A stretch of 64,000 nucleotides of DNA. Origin: SAR86 cluster bacterium REDSEA-S09_B4 (GTDB taxonomy: Bacteria > Pseudomonadota > Gammaproteobacteria > Magnimaribacterales > Magnimaribacteraceae). Both the position numbers and the translations under genes were made by a program. Location of the stretch: positions 42,752 to 106,751 of the forward strand of contig LUQU01000001.1 in assembly GCA_001628005.1 (NCBI GenBank), read 5' to 3'. The notes beneath the pieces are model-generated. The model saw only the letters and a program-made list of their open reading frames with translations. It made no database searches and had not been told where the DNA came from. Positions 44,512 to 51,187 of the stretch are shown here, one piece after another (positions within the stretch are counted from its first letter, which is position 1; each line of letters starts with the position of its first letter).

Positions 44512-45009
44512 TTAGAATTTAATTAAACTGAGTATTTTATTTAGACAAGAGTCAATTTCCCCTTTGTTTTGAACAATATAATCTGCATATTTCTGATACA
44601 GCCTCTCTCTCTCTTTGTAAGCCTCTTGAATAGTTTGATCTGATCTTTTAAGTAGGCCTCTTTCAGAAAAATCTGATATGCGAGCTGATATATCTTCATA
44701 AGGTACTTCAAGATATATCACCATCGAATTTTCTTTAATGTGCTCCATAGCGGCATCACAAAACACAGCACTACCTCCAGTGGCTAAAACAATCTGGTTA
44801 AATTGCACTGAAAGTAAAGCACCTTCTTCAATTTCTTTGAATTTTTTATTTCCATTCTCGTTCAGAATATTCTGTAAAGATTCACCATATTTTTTTTCAA
44901 TAATTGAATCACTATCTACAAAATGAAAATTCAAGCGTTTAGCCAGTTTTTTCCCTATAGATGACTTACCTGCCCCTGCCATACCTATTAATGATATTGA
45001 ATTATTCAT
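44512..45009 (-). CDS. aroK: Shikimate kinase
   Basis: A 165-residue P-loop kinase. Walker A is GMAGAGKSSIGKKLA, followed by FVDSDSIIEKKYG (shikimate-binding Asp), the ATGGSAVF segment and a C-terminal LID-like region RGLLKRSDQTIQEAYKERERLYQKYADYIV. Length matches AroK (about 170). It phosphorylates shikimate at the 3-position in aromatic amino-acid synthesis. It lies 71 bp beyond the 3' end of tRNA-Ala on the same strand, so the tRNA and aroK may share a transcript. Confidence 0.9.
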   Translation of the reverse strand: MNNSISLIGMAGAGKSSIGKKLAKRLNFHFVDSDSIIEKKYGESLQNILNENGNKKFKEIEEGALLSVQFNQIVLATGGSAVFCDAAMEHIKENSMVIYLEVPYEDISARISDFSERGLLKRSDQTIQEAYKERERLYQKYADYIVQNKGEIDSCLNKILSLIKF

Positions 45010-45047
45010 TTCTACCTTTATCTCTAACCAAGAAAACCATCTTTGTA

Positions 45048-45075
45048 TCAGATTTAAACATTAATACAAATCTGA
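45048..45075 (-). other. Hairpin 3' of tRNA-Ala
   Basis: An 8-bp perfect inverted repeat (TCAGATTT/AAATCTGA) with a 12-nt spacer lies just after the tRNA 3' end. It lacks a U-tract, so it is more likely a processing or stability stem than a strong terminator. Confidence 0.35.
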
Positions 45076-45080
45076 GTAAG

Positions 45081-45156
45081 TGGTGGAGCTAGTCGGGATC
45101 GAACCGACGACCTCTTGCGTGCCACGCAAGTGCTCTCCCAGCTGAGCTATAGCCCC
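45081..45156 (-). tRNA. tRNA-Ala (anticodon GGC)
   Basis: A 76-nt tRNA on the minus strand. It begins GGGGCTATAGCTCAGCTGGG, has the anticodon stem-loop CTTGC-GTGGCAC-GCAAG (anticodon GGC, alanine), a T arm GGTTCGATCC, and an encoded CCA. Its 5' half (to the anticodon loop) is repeated exactly at 46426-46465, so it marks one edge of an insertion. The present upstream DNA comes from the insert and shows only a weak promoter-like TATCAT element. Confidence 0.96.
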
Positions 45157-45157
45157 A
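45118..45157 (-). repeat. 40-bp attachment-type direct repeat, copy 1 (inside tRNA-Ala)
   Basis: This stretch, from the anticodon loop to the tRNA 5' end plus one base, is identical to 46426-46465. The flanking bases differ on both sides of both copies, so the perfect repeat is 40 bp. It is the intact-tRNA copy and would be one attachment site of an inserted element. Confidence 0.88.
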
Positions 45158-45166
45158 CGAAACGTC

Positions 45167-45195
45167 ATGATACTCCTTTAAGCTAAGAGAAACAG
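45167..45195 (-). promoter_or_regulatory. Weak promoter-like element supplied by the insert to tRNA-Ala
   Basis: On the minus strand TATCAT (45167-45172) lies 10 bp before the tRNA 5' end, with CTGTTT about 17 bp further upstream. The surrounding sequence GTTTCTCTTAGCTTAAAG resembles GTTTCTTATAAGCTAAAG at the original tRNA promoter, suggesting that the element mimics it. Confidence 0.35.
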
Positions 45196-45236
45196 ATTGC
45201 CTGGTACTTACATTATTTGGGTATGCAGTAGGTGGC

Positions 45237-45356
45237 ATGAATGGTTTTCAGTTACAAAATAAAGGCACAGAGATAGCAGAGGTTACAGGCCACTCAGAGT
45301 TTGATATTGGTAGAGCAGTTGGGATATTGAAGCAGGGAAATTTGGTTAGGGTTTAG
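45237..45356 (+). pseudogene. HTH-like ORF fragment at the element edge
   Basis: The frame from 45171 to the stop at 45354-45356 encodes about 61 codons and is open from the preceding stop at 45168. The only ATG in it is at 45237, giving 39 residues. The C-terminal part, IAEVTGHSEFDIGRAVGILKQGNLVRV, looks like a helix-turn-helix with the start of a wing. It is too short for a stand-alone regulator, and is probably the remnant of a regulator or of a recombinase tail. Its stop overlaps the stop of the convergent DUF2721-like gene. Confidence 0.35.
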
Positions 45357-45864
45357 TTTTAGAAGCTAGCACAGATTCACTATCTACTAACCTTCTATGA
45401 ATAGATCTCGTAGAAATAAAAACCTCAAAAACAAAAAATATTAAGGAAATAATAAGTAGTACCATGCAAGTTATAAATAAGATGGCAATCAACAAAGAAA
45501 AGTCCTTTTCATATAAGTTCCCTACAAATAAAGAAACAATTACAAAGCATACAAAGAGTGCACTTGCAGCACATGCACATATAGATGTATAAATTAATTT
45601 ACTTCTATTAGTAAGCTTATTCCTCTCATCTTCAAGAACCTCTTTACCTTCCCCATGTATATTCACAAGCGCTTGCTGTAAAACTCGCATCCTATCCTTT
45701 ATTCTCCCTAATCTTACTCCCAAAACGCTCAAGATAAGACCAACACCGGCTAGTAAAAATACTGGTGTAACAGCCATCTGCATACTTTCAGCTATTCTAA
45801 TTGAGCCTTCTCCCCAAGCATTAGTCGCTAACAGTAGGCTTATGAGTAGGAGTAGTTTTTTCAT
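45346..45864 (-). CDS. DUF2721-like membrane protein
   Basis: A 172-residue protein with a signal-like N-terminus (MKKLLLLISLLLATNAWG), then MQMAVTPVFLLAGVGLILSVLGVRLGRIKDRMRVLQ, the characteristic opening of DUF2721, and three more hydrophobic segments. Function is unknown in the family. It is cargo of the tRNA-Ala insertion and is probably expressed with the charged protein gene upstream (30 bp away on the same strand). Confidence 0.8.
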   Translation of the reverse strand: MKKLLLLISLLLATNAWGEGSIRIAESMQMAVTPVFLLAGVGLILSVLGVRLGRIKDRMRVLQQALVNIHGEGKEVLEDERNKLTNRSKLIYTSICACAASALFVCFVIVSLFVGNLYEKDFSLLIAILFITCMVLLIISLIFFVFEVFISTRSIHRRLVDSESVLASKTKP

Positions 45865-45894
45865 AAATTCTATTTTTTATCCTGCTTACAAAAC

Positions 45895-46224
45895 TCAAAT
45901 CAATTCTTTTAATTTATCTAGGCCTCTTTTTATAGGATTGTCTTTTTTCTTCCCTTCTTTTTCTTGCTTTTCTTCCTCTTTCTTCTTCTCTTCTGTTATT
46001 TCTTTTGCCTGCTCAATATCATCACTTTCATCGTGTTCAGTTGAAGTCAGTTCAACAAATAAACTATTTTGGGGAAAGGCACGAGGGGAATCTAAAGAAA
46101 AAGGAGTGGGGAAAAGAGTAGCAAAAGCATTTTTAGATACATCGTAAGCAGAAAGTATTTTCTCAACATCTCCTATCTTTTTAATTAAATCTTCGTCAGA
46201 AGCTGGTGCTCTTCTTTTTTTCAT
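45895..46224 (-). CDS. Small highly charged protein, element cargo
   Basis: The track begins at 46257; the ATG at 46224, preceded by AAGG, is the better start and gives 109 residues. The C-terminal half is Lys/Glu-rich (EKKKEEEKQEKEGKKKDN) and would form a charged helix or coiled coil; the N-terminal half is SDEDLIKKIGDVEKILSAYDVSKNAFATLFP. I do not recognise it. It may be a regulatory or structural partner of the element. Confidence 0.5.
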   Translation of the reverse strand: MKKRRAPASDEDLIKKIGDVEKILSAYDVSKNAFATLFPTPFSLDSPRAFPQNSLFVELTSTEHDESDDIEQAKEITEEKKKEEEKQEKEGKKKDNPIKRGLDKLKELI

Positions 46225-46348
46225 ATGCCTTAAGTATACCCCAACAAAAGGGTACAAAAGCTTTAAATCAGTTCTGTACCCTTCTGTCCCACCCCTATCC
46301 TTAGTGTTTTAAGAAATAGAGTTCTTGCGAAGAATAGTATCAAAATCT

Positions 46349-46381
46349 TGTACATAGAATGTACACAGATCATTTTGTACA
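46349..46381. promoter_or_regulatory. Three TGTACA palindromes in the insert
   Basis: TGTACA occurs at 46349-46354, 46360-46365 and 46376-46381, all within 33 bp and spaced 11 and 16 bp apart. They lie upstream of the charged-protein gene and 45 bp from the right repeat. They could be operators for an element regulator or arm-type recombinase sites. Confidence 0.4.
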
Positions 46382-46425
46382 CAGTGAGATGTTGTTATAA
46401 AAGGATTCTATTAGCGACTACAATA

Positions 46426-46465
46426 CGTGCCACGCAAGTGCTCTCCCAGCTGAGCTATAGCCCCA
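46426..46465 (-). repeat. 40-bp repeat, copy 2 (orphan tRNA-Ala 5' half)
   Basis: This is an exact copy of the tRNA-Ala 5' half, from the tRNA start through the anticodon loop, with no 3' half following. The adjacent upstream DNA (46466-46508) carries the better tRNA-type promoter, so this is the original 5' half of the gene separated from its 3' half by the insertion. Confidence 0.88.
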
Positions 46466-46480
46466 ATCTAAAACGCGAGT

Positions 46481-46508
46481 ATTCTACCAGCCTTTCTTTA
46501 GCTTATAA
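46481..46508 (-). promoter_or_regulatory. Probable original tRNA-Ala promoter, now orphaned
   Basis: On the minus strand TAGAAT (46481-46486) is 16 bp downstream of TTATAA (46503-46508) and is followed by a GC-rich discriminator ACTCGCG. That is typical of stable-RNA promoters. It now reads into a half tRNA and then insert DNA. Confidence 0.5.
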
Positions 46509-46520
46509 GAAACGTTATCC

Positions 46521-46548
46521 ATAAAAAAACAGAGCCGAGGCTCTGTTT
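46521..46548 (-). terminator. Rho-independent terminator of the second small RNA
   Basis: A 9-bp perfect stem AACAGAGCC/GGCTCTGTT (46528-46547) has a 2-nt loop in strict pairing (probably opening to a tetraloop), and on the minus strand is followed by seven U's. It lies just upstream of the orphan tRNA promoter and ends the small-RNA candidate. Confidence 0.85.
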
Positions 46549-46738
46549 AGTTCGAGTTCGAAAGTGTCTAAGTTTGAGTCTTTTTTCTTAGCTCCCTTGA
46601 TAAATTTCTCTTTTTATCTCGGTGGTCTAAAAGTCTTTTTTGCTAGCTTTTACTTTTAGAGCTTTTCGCCTTTCGTTCTCTAACCTTTTTAACTCTCCTT
46701 TTCTCGTCTCGAGTTGGTTCCAGGTCGGTTAAATTGGT
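46522..46738 (-). ncRNA. Candidate small RNA, about 215 nt
   Basis: A stretch with no ORF having a normal start codon but a good promoter and terminator on the minus strand. Hairpins occur in transcript order: AACTC/GAGTT (46711-46715 with 46691-46695) with AAGGA in the loop, a 9-bp TCTAAAAGT/ACTTTTAGA (46652-46660 with 46626-46634), GATAAA/TTTATC (46613-46618 with 46599-46604), CTAAG/CTTAG (46587-46591 with 46568-46572) and the terminator. It is purine-rich, with GGA in CTGGAAC, AAAGGAG and AAGGGAG. It matches none of the common RNAs I know (6S, tmRNA, RNase P, SRP). A short basic reading frame crosses it but lacks a start. Confidence 0.6.
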
Positions 46739-46744
46739 CTAGTG

Positions 46745-46772
46745 ATATTACTCTTATGGAAAAAAAATACAA
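46745..46772 (-). promoter_or_regulatory. Sigma70 promoter of the second small RNA
   Basis: On the minus strand TTGTAT (46767-46772) and TAATAT (46745-46750) are spaced 16 bp apart, placing the start near 46738. The spacer has an eight-T tract. The gap from here to 46814 is otherwise a run of T-rich tracts with no further signal. Confidence 0.55.
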
Positions 46773-46814
46773 CCCTTTTTTTCAACTTTTTTTAAGTTTT
46801 TTTTGACTCCTTTT

Positions 46815-47615
46815 TTACCTAAATTTTGGCTTTCTTTTTTCCATAAAAGCACTGACTGCTTCAGCGTGTTCGTCTCGTTCCCAACACTCTTGTAGCAATT
46901 TAGTTTCTAGTTCTTCAGCTGCTTTAATATCAGTTGTAACGGCATTTTCAGTTAGAAGCCTCTTAGTCATTCGTAATTGTGCATCTGGATTCTCAGAAAA
47001 TAAATTGGCCAACTCAAAAGATTTATCTAGTAGTTCATCTTCATTAACTACATATTCAACTAGGCCGTAGTCAAAAGCTTCCTTTCCTGAATACAGGCTG
47101 CCAGAAAGCATCATTTCATTAGCCCTACCCCAACCCACACGACTGACTAAAAAATGAGTGGAAGCTAGTTCTGGAACAATTCCCATCTTGACAAACACAA
47201 AGCCAAATTTTGATTTGTCAGAACACACAATCATGTCAAAAGGAAGAATCATAGTGACTCCAATTCCTACTGCAGCTCCATTTACTGCAGCAATTATTGG
47301 CTTGGATTCTCTTACAAGACTGATCCAGTCGACTCCAGCTGGCATTCCCCCTGAACCTCCAGCAGTATCGTTTCCAGGGTCCTCTCCATCAAGTCGTGTT
47401 TGAAAGGTATCCCCAATGTCAGCACCTGCACAAAACCCCCTTCCTGCACCAGTCATAATAATCGAGCCAATTGAACTATCTGCATTAGCCTGCTCTATGG
47501 CATGTGCTTGTTCTTCACACATTCTTGGAGTCCATGCATTAAGTTTATCGGGTCTGTTTAAAGTTATTAAAGCGACAGTGCCTTTGGTTTCATAAATAAT
47601 TTCTTCGTATTCCAT
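46815..47615 (-). CDS. Enoyl-CoA hydratase/isomerase family protein
   Basis: A 266-residue crotonase-fold enzyme. It has TLNRPDKLNAWTPRM, the oxyanion-hole stretch MTGAGRGFCAGADIGD and AVNGAAVGIGVTMILPFDMIVCSD, then KMGIVPELASTHFLVSRVG, where Glu is in a position used for catalysis in the family. It hydrates or isomerises unsaturated acyl-CoA, probably in fatty acid degradation. The MBL hydrolase gene is 4 bp upstream on the same strand. Gene symbol is not assigned because several paralogues usually exist. Confidence 0.9.
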   Translation of the reverse strand: MEYEEIIYETKGTVALITLNRPDKLNAWTPRMCEEQAHAIEQANADSSIGSIIMTGAGRGFCAGADIGDTFQTRLDGEDPGNDTAGGSGGMPAGVDWISLVRESKPIIAAVNGAAVGIGVTMILPFDMIVCSDKSKFGFVFVKMGIVPELASTHFLVSRVGWGRANEMMLSGSLYSGKEAFDYGLVEYVVNEDELLDKSFELANLFSENPDAQLRMTKRLLTENAVTTDIKAAEELETKLLQECWERDEHAEAVSAFMEKRKPKFR

Positions 47616-47619
47616 AATC

Positions 47620-48294
47620 TCACCCCATAATTTGTCGCCAACGATTTATGTCAGAGATATTTAAATAGACATTTTGATTCTTTGTCTCAGCCAAGCTAGC
47701 AGATTTCTCTTCGCTGTAGTGATGTCCTGGATAGAGAATTGTGTCATCCGGTAAAGAACATAGATGCTGCAAACTGTGATACATCTGATCAGAGTCCGAT
47801 CCAGGTAGGTCTACTCGACCACATCCATTGATAAAAAGAGTGTCTCCTGAAACTAGATTCTTATTTACACTGAAACATTGTGAACCCGGTGTGTGTCCTG
47901 GGGTATGCAGGAACTCTATATCATTCTCACCAATTTGAAGATGGTCACCTGAATCGACTAATTGCAGATCGGAATCTGAAACCCCTGTTACCTTCTTAAC
48001 GCCTTCAGCTTCGTGTTTATTAACATAAATCTTAACAGGCTGCTTAGCCATAATTTCTGCTATACCTGGTATTGATTGACCCATCATTCCACCTCCAATG
48101 TGATCAGGATGGTAGTGTGTAACTAGGATCGAAGAGAGCTTTAAGTCATTCTCTTCAAGGTGCTTAAAAAGAAGATCTATCTCCCAAGCTGGGTCTATTA
48201 AAGTTACTTCTCGTGTGCTCTTAGACCCTAAGATATATATAAAGTTTTCCATGGGACCAAGCTTTAACTGCTCTAAGTAAAGATCTTCAGACAT
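47620..48294 (-). CDS. MBL-fold hydrolase (glyoxalase II-like)
   Basis: About 224 residues from the ATG at 48294 (MSEDLYLEQLKLGPMENFIYILG); the track's start at 48390 would overlap the upstream gene. The zinc motif THYHPDHIGG and HTPGHTPGSQCF follow, then SGDTLFINGCGRVDLPGSD and YPGHHYSEE, as in the glyoxalase II/persulfide-dioxygenase group. The enzyme probably hydrolyses a thioester or related metabolite. It sits 4 bp before the enoyl-CoA hydratase gene. Confidence 0.87.
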   Translation of the reverse strand: MSEDLYLEQLKLGPMENFIYILGSKSTREVTLIDPAWEIDLLFKHLEENDLKLSSILVTHYHPDHIGGGMMGQSIPGIAEIMAKQPVKIYVNKHEAEGVKKVTGVSDSDLQLVDSGDHLQIGENDIEFLHTPGHTPGSQCFSVNKNLVSGDTLFINGCGRVDLPGSDSDQMYHSLQHLCSLPDDTILYPGHHYSEEKSASLAETKNQNVYLNISDINRWRQIMG

Positions 48295-48301
48295 TTTAAA
48301 C

Positions 48302-48802
48302 TTAGTTAGATAAACTTCTATTAATAAAAAACTGACGGCAAAAATAGAAAAGATTTGCAAATAATAAAGTGGCGGACAAACTGCTGGCATAAAAAGGTAA
48401 AGCTAAAATATAACATTGCACTAAGCCTTGAATATCTTGGCCGTAAATAGAAGACCCGAGCCAAACTCCAAAGTTTGTAATTAAGAAAAATAAGGTGGGA
48501 CTAGATAAACTTAATCCATTTAGTGTGGTTAATTTAGTACTTGAAAATTGAGAAGCCATAAGTCCAATAAGGAAGAAAGAACCATATGTCCAAATCATAA
48601 CTGTATGAAAACCGAGGAAAAAATCTGAAATAAGTAGACAAAGGATCGGTAAACAGATAATTAGCCATTTATCCTTAATTAAAAAAGGAAGAAAAATAGC
48701 GCCCGCTATCAAAGGTGTAAAATTTGGAGGATGTGGAATCAGCCTGCTTAAAATAAGTAGCAAGCAAAAGAAAACTATGCTTTTTAGTATTTCCTTATTC
48801 AT
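48302..48802 (-). CDS. DUF6580-like integral membrane protein
   Basis: A 166-residue protein from the ATG at 48802 with about five helices. The opening ILSRLIPHPPNFTPLIAGAIFLPFLI is the typical RxxPHPPNFxP signature that I associate with DUF6580; related proteins resemble ECF-type S components, so a transport role is possible. The track's 48859 start adds residues with no conserved pattern. It is 7 bp upstream of the MBL gene and shares the divergent gap with the hydrolase gene. Confidence 0.75.
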   Translation of the reverse strand: MNKEILKSIVFFCLLLILSRLIPHPPNFTPLIAGAIFLPFLIKDKWLIICLPILCLLISDFFLGFHTVMIWTYGSFFLIGLMASQFSSTKLTTLNGLSLSSPTLFFLITNFGVWLGSSIYGQDIQGLVQCYILALPFYASSLSATLLFANLFYFCRQFFINRSLSN

Positions 48803-48833
48803 TGGTTTCAATAATAGGTTATAAAATGTAATT

Positions 48834-49814
48834 GTGGACGACAAAGAATCATTTATCAATAATCATGAAAAGGCTCCCTTAATTGAACTGGATGATTTTC
48901 GTTGTCCCTCAAAACCAAATAGTTTCTATGTTCAGACTAATGATAATAAAAAAATAAGAATTGCCTTATGGAATAAAGAGTCTAATAAAGGGACTATTCT
49001 TCTTCAATCTGGGAGAACAGAATTTATTGAAAAGTATTATGAAGTTATTCAAGAATTTATAGATAGAGAATTCTGTGTAGTAGCCATGGATTGGCGAGGA
49101 CAGGGTTTATCAGATCGAACTTCCAATAATATTAGGTTGGGCCATATTGATAGCTTTAATGAATACGACAAAGACTTTGAAATGATTATAGAAAAGGTTT
49201 ACCAACATATATGTCCCAGGCCCTGGATAGGCTTTGGCCATTCAATGGGTGGTTGCTTATTAGCAACAAACTTTACTAAGCATGAGAATAATTACCGGGC
49301 TTTAATTCTTTGTGCTCCCATGCTGACTATGAAAGTCAATATCTGGATTAAGCGTCTAACAAAATTGATCCTATTCTTACTGCCTTGGTTAAAAAGACTA
49401 CCTCTTTCTCCCCCCAATTGGGATAAAAAACAAGGTTGGATAGAAGAAGATTTTGAGCAGAATAATCTCACCAGTGATAAGTTTAGATTTGATAGAAGCT
49501 TTAGACTTATTTGTAAGTGCCCTGAATTAGGAGTTAAAGGCCTAAGTTTTGGATGGGTAAATGAGGCCTTCAAAAGAGTTGAAGATTTTGATTACCCAGA
49601 TTGGGGAAAGACTATAAGTAAACCCGTTCTTTTGCTGAGTGCCGGCAAAGACCTTTTAGTAGATTCAGGCAAAAATGAATTAATTTGCAGTTCAATTCCA
49701 AATAGATCCATATCGCGTATTAATGGAAAACATGAATTGCTAATGGAAGAAAATGATATTCGAAACGAAACTTGGAAGGCTATAGATGAATTTCTTGAAA
49801 AAATTTATGAATAA
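48834..49814 (+). CDS. Alpha/beta hydrolase (lysophospholipase/monoacylglycerol-lipase-like)
   Basis: A 326-residue serine hydrolase of the S33 type. It has GTILLQSGRTEFIEKY, MDWRGQGLSDR (oxyanion and DWRGxG pattern), FGHSMGGCLLATNF (Ser), VLLSAGKDLLVDSGKNE (Asp) and a C-terminal GKHELLMEEND (His), so all triad parts are visible. The start is GTG at 48834. It is divergent from the DUF6580-like gene and convergent with gltX, overlapping by a few bases. A role in lysophospholipid turnover is inferred from similarity to PldB. Confidence 0.87.
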   Translation: MDDKESFINNHEKAPLIELDDFRCPSKPNSFYVQTNDNKKIRIALWNKESNKGTILLQSGRTEFIEKYYEVIQEFIDREFCVVAMDWRGQGLSDRTSNNIRLGHIDSFNEYDKDFEMIIEKVYQHICPRPWIGFGHSMGGCLLATNFTKHENNYRALILCAPMLTMKVNIWIKRLTKLILFLLPWLKRLPLSPPNWDKKQGWIEEDFEQNNLTSDKFRFDRSFRLICKCPELGVKGLSFGWVNEAFKRVEDFDYPDWGKTISKPVLLLSAGKDLLVDSGKNELICSSIPNRSISRINGKHELLMEENDIRNETWKAIDEFLEKIYE

Positions 49815-51187
49815 CTCTTTATTGCCTCTTCTACTCTTTTTATAACCTTCTCTTTTCCTAGAACCAAAGAGGTTTCATCAACAGAAGCTGAATTCATCCT
49901 ACCTGTTATAGCTAATCTTAGTGGTTTTCCTACTGAAGCCATTCCAACTTCATTCTTTTCCATAACCTCATTAAGTAAACTTTTTATGTCTTCAACTTGC
50001 CAGTTTGTTACTTCTTTAAAACCTTCAACTAAATATTTTAAGATTGTTACAGCTTGTACAGTAAATACCTTACTAGCGTCCTTGCTGTCTATAACTACTG
50101 AGTCACCATAAAAATAACTTCCTTCAGTTTCGAATTCTGAAAGTAAGGAACACCTTTCTTTTATTAAATTAATAACCTCGGCGGAGTAATCATCTTGCTT
50201 AAATTGATTAGAAGTCGGAACAAGCTGTTCAAGTAAAGTCTTGTTTTCCATTTTTAAAAAATATTCTCTATTGAACCAAAGTAGCTTTTCGTAAGAAAAA
50301 GATGCTGGGGAATTGTTTAATTTTCCATCCTTAAATATTTGTATCAACTCTTTAAGCTCAAACATCTCTTGATCTCCATAAGACCACCCCAATCTCACTA
50401 TGTAATTTAGAAGTGCCTCAGGCAGAACACCCAAATCTTTATAATCAAGTACATTCACTGCCCCATGTCTTTTAGACATTCTCTTACCATCCTCACCAAG
50501 AATCATTGGTACATGTCCATAAATAGGAACAGATTGCCCCAGGGCTTCGAAGATATTTATTTGTCTAAAGGTATTGTTAATATGATCATCTCCTCTAACA
50601 ACATGACTAATATTCATGTCTAAATCATCAACTACGACGCATAAATTGTAAGTAGGACTTCCATCACTTCTTACTAGAATGAGATCATCTAACTCTTTAT
50701 TGGCCACTTCCATCTGACCCCTTACTAAGTCTTTAAAAGTAACTGAACCCGATTCAGGGTTTTTAAAACGAATAACAGTATTAGGTCCGTTCTCTAGACC
50801 TAACTCTCTGCATTTGCCGTCATACTTAGGCTTTTCTCTTTTCTTTTGTTGCTCCTCTCTAATTTTCTTTAATCGTTCAGGAGAACAATCACAATTGTAA
50901 GCCTTTCCTTTATTCACTAGCTCTTGCGCTTTGTCTAAATGGTTGTCTTTATTTCTGGATTGGTAGACAGGCTCTTGGTCAAACTCAATACCCATCCACT
51001 TAAAACTGTCTATGATCGAGTCTGTGTATTTTTGTTCAGACCTTTCCGAGTCAGTATCTTCTAGGCGTAAAAGACAGTCTCCTCCTAAACTTTTAGAGTA
51101 AAGCCAGGTAAAGAGTGCTGTTCTTGCTCCTCCAATGTGCAATAACCCTGTAGGACTGGGTGCAAATCTTCCAACAATCTTACTCAT
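49805..51187 (-). CDS. gltX: Glutamyl-tRNA synthetase
   Basis: A 460-residue class I synthetase with PTGLLHIGGARTALF (HIGH region), GDDHINNTFRQ and KRMSKRHGAVNV (KMSKS variant). The zinc-type segment has YNCDCSPERL and KYDGKCREL. Length matches the bacterial enzyme (about 470). It charges tRNA-Glu with glutamate. It overlaps dnaQ by 4 bases (ATGA-type), an unusual coupling of translation and replication genes. Confidence 0.95.
   Translation of the reverse strand: MSKIVGRFAPSPTGLLHIGGARTALFTWLYSKSLGGDCLLRLEDTDSERSEQKYTDSIIDSFKWMGIEFDQEPVYQSRNKDNHLDKAQELVNKGKAYNCDCSPERLKKIREEQQKKREKPKYDGKCRELGLENGPNTVIRFKNPESGSVTFKDLVRGQMEVANKELDDLILVRSDGSPTYNLCVVVDDLDMNISHVVRGDDHINNTFRQINIFEALGQSVPIYGHVPMILGEDGKRMSKRHGAVNVLDYKDLGVLPEALLNYIVRLGWSYGDQEMFELKELIQIFKDGKLNNSPASFSYEKLLWFNREYFLKMENKTLLEQLVPTSNQFKQDDYSAEVINLIKERCSLLSEFETEGSYFYGDSVVIDSKDASKVFTVQAVTILKYLVEGFKEVTNWQVEDIKSLLNEVMEKNEVGMASVGKPLRLAITGRMNSASVDETSLVLGKEKVIKRVEEAIKSYS

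Larger units (their letters stand above)
45118..46465. mobile_element. Small insertion in tRNA-Ala bounded by 40-bp repeats
   Basis: Perfect 40-bp direct repeats with a 1308-bp period flank this segment. The insert carries a DUF2721-like membrane protein, a charged small protein and a degenerate HTH-like fragment, but no intact integrase. The geometry indicates that an element entered the anticodon-loop region and supplied a new copy of the tRNA 5' half and upstream DNA. It may be a satellite mobilised by another integrase, or a decayed island that has lost its integrase. The right-hand copy is followed by promoter-like DNA that would have belonged to the original tRNA gene. Confidence 0.7.

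Noticed and set aside
46568-46728. A basic reading frame (LETRKGELKRLENERRKALKVKASKK) that could continue in another frame through an A-run.
   Set aside because: No start codon in frame, and the bases also form a 9-bp perfect hairpin within an RNA that has its own promoter and terminator. Purine-rich DNA gives such basic translations by chance.
46767-46814. T-rich tracts that look like a repeat or a terminator.
   Set aside because: Only weak AACTT/AAGTT pairing; explained as AT-rich promoter-upstream DNA and gene end.
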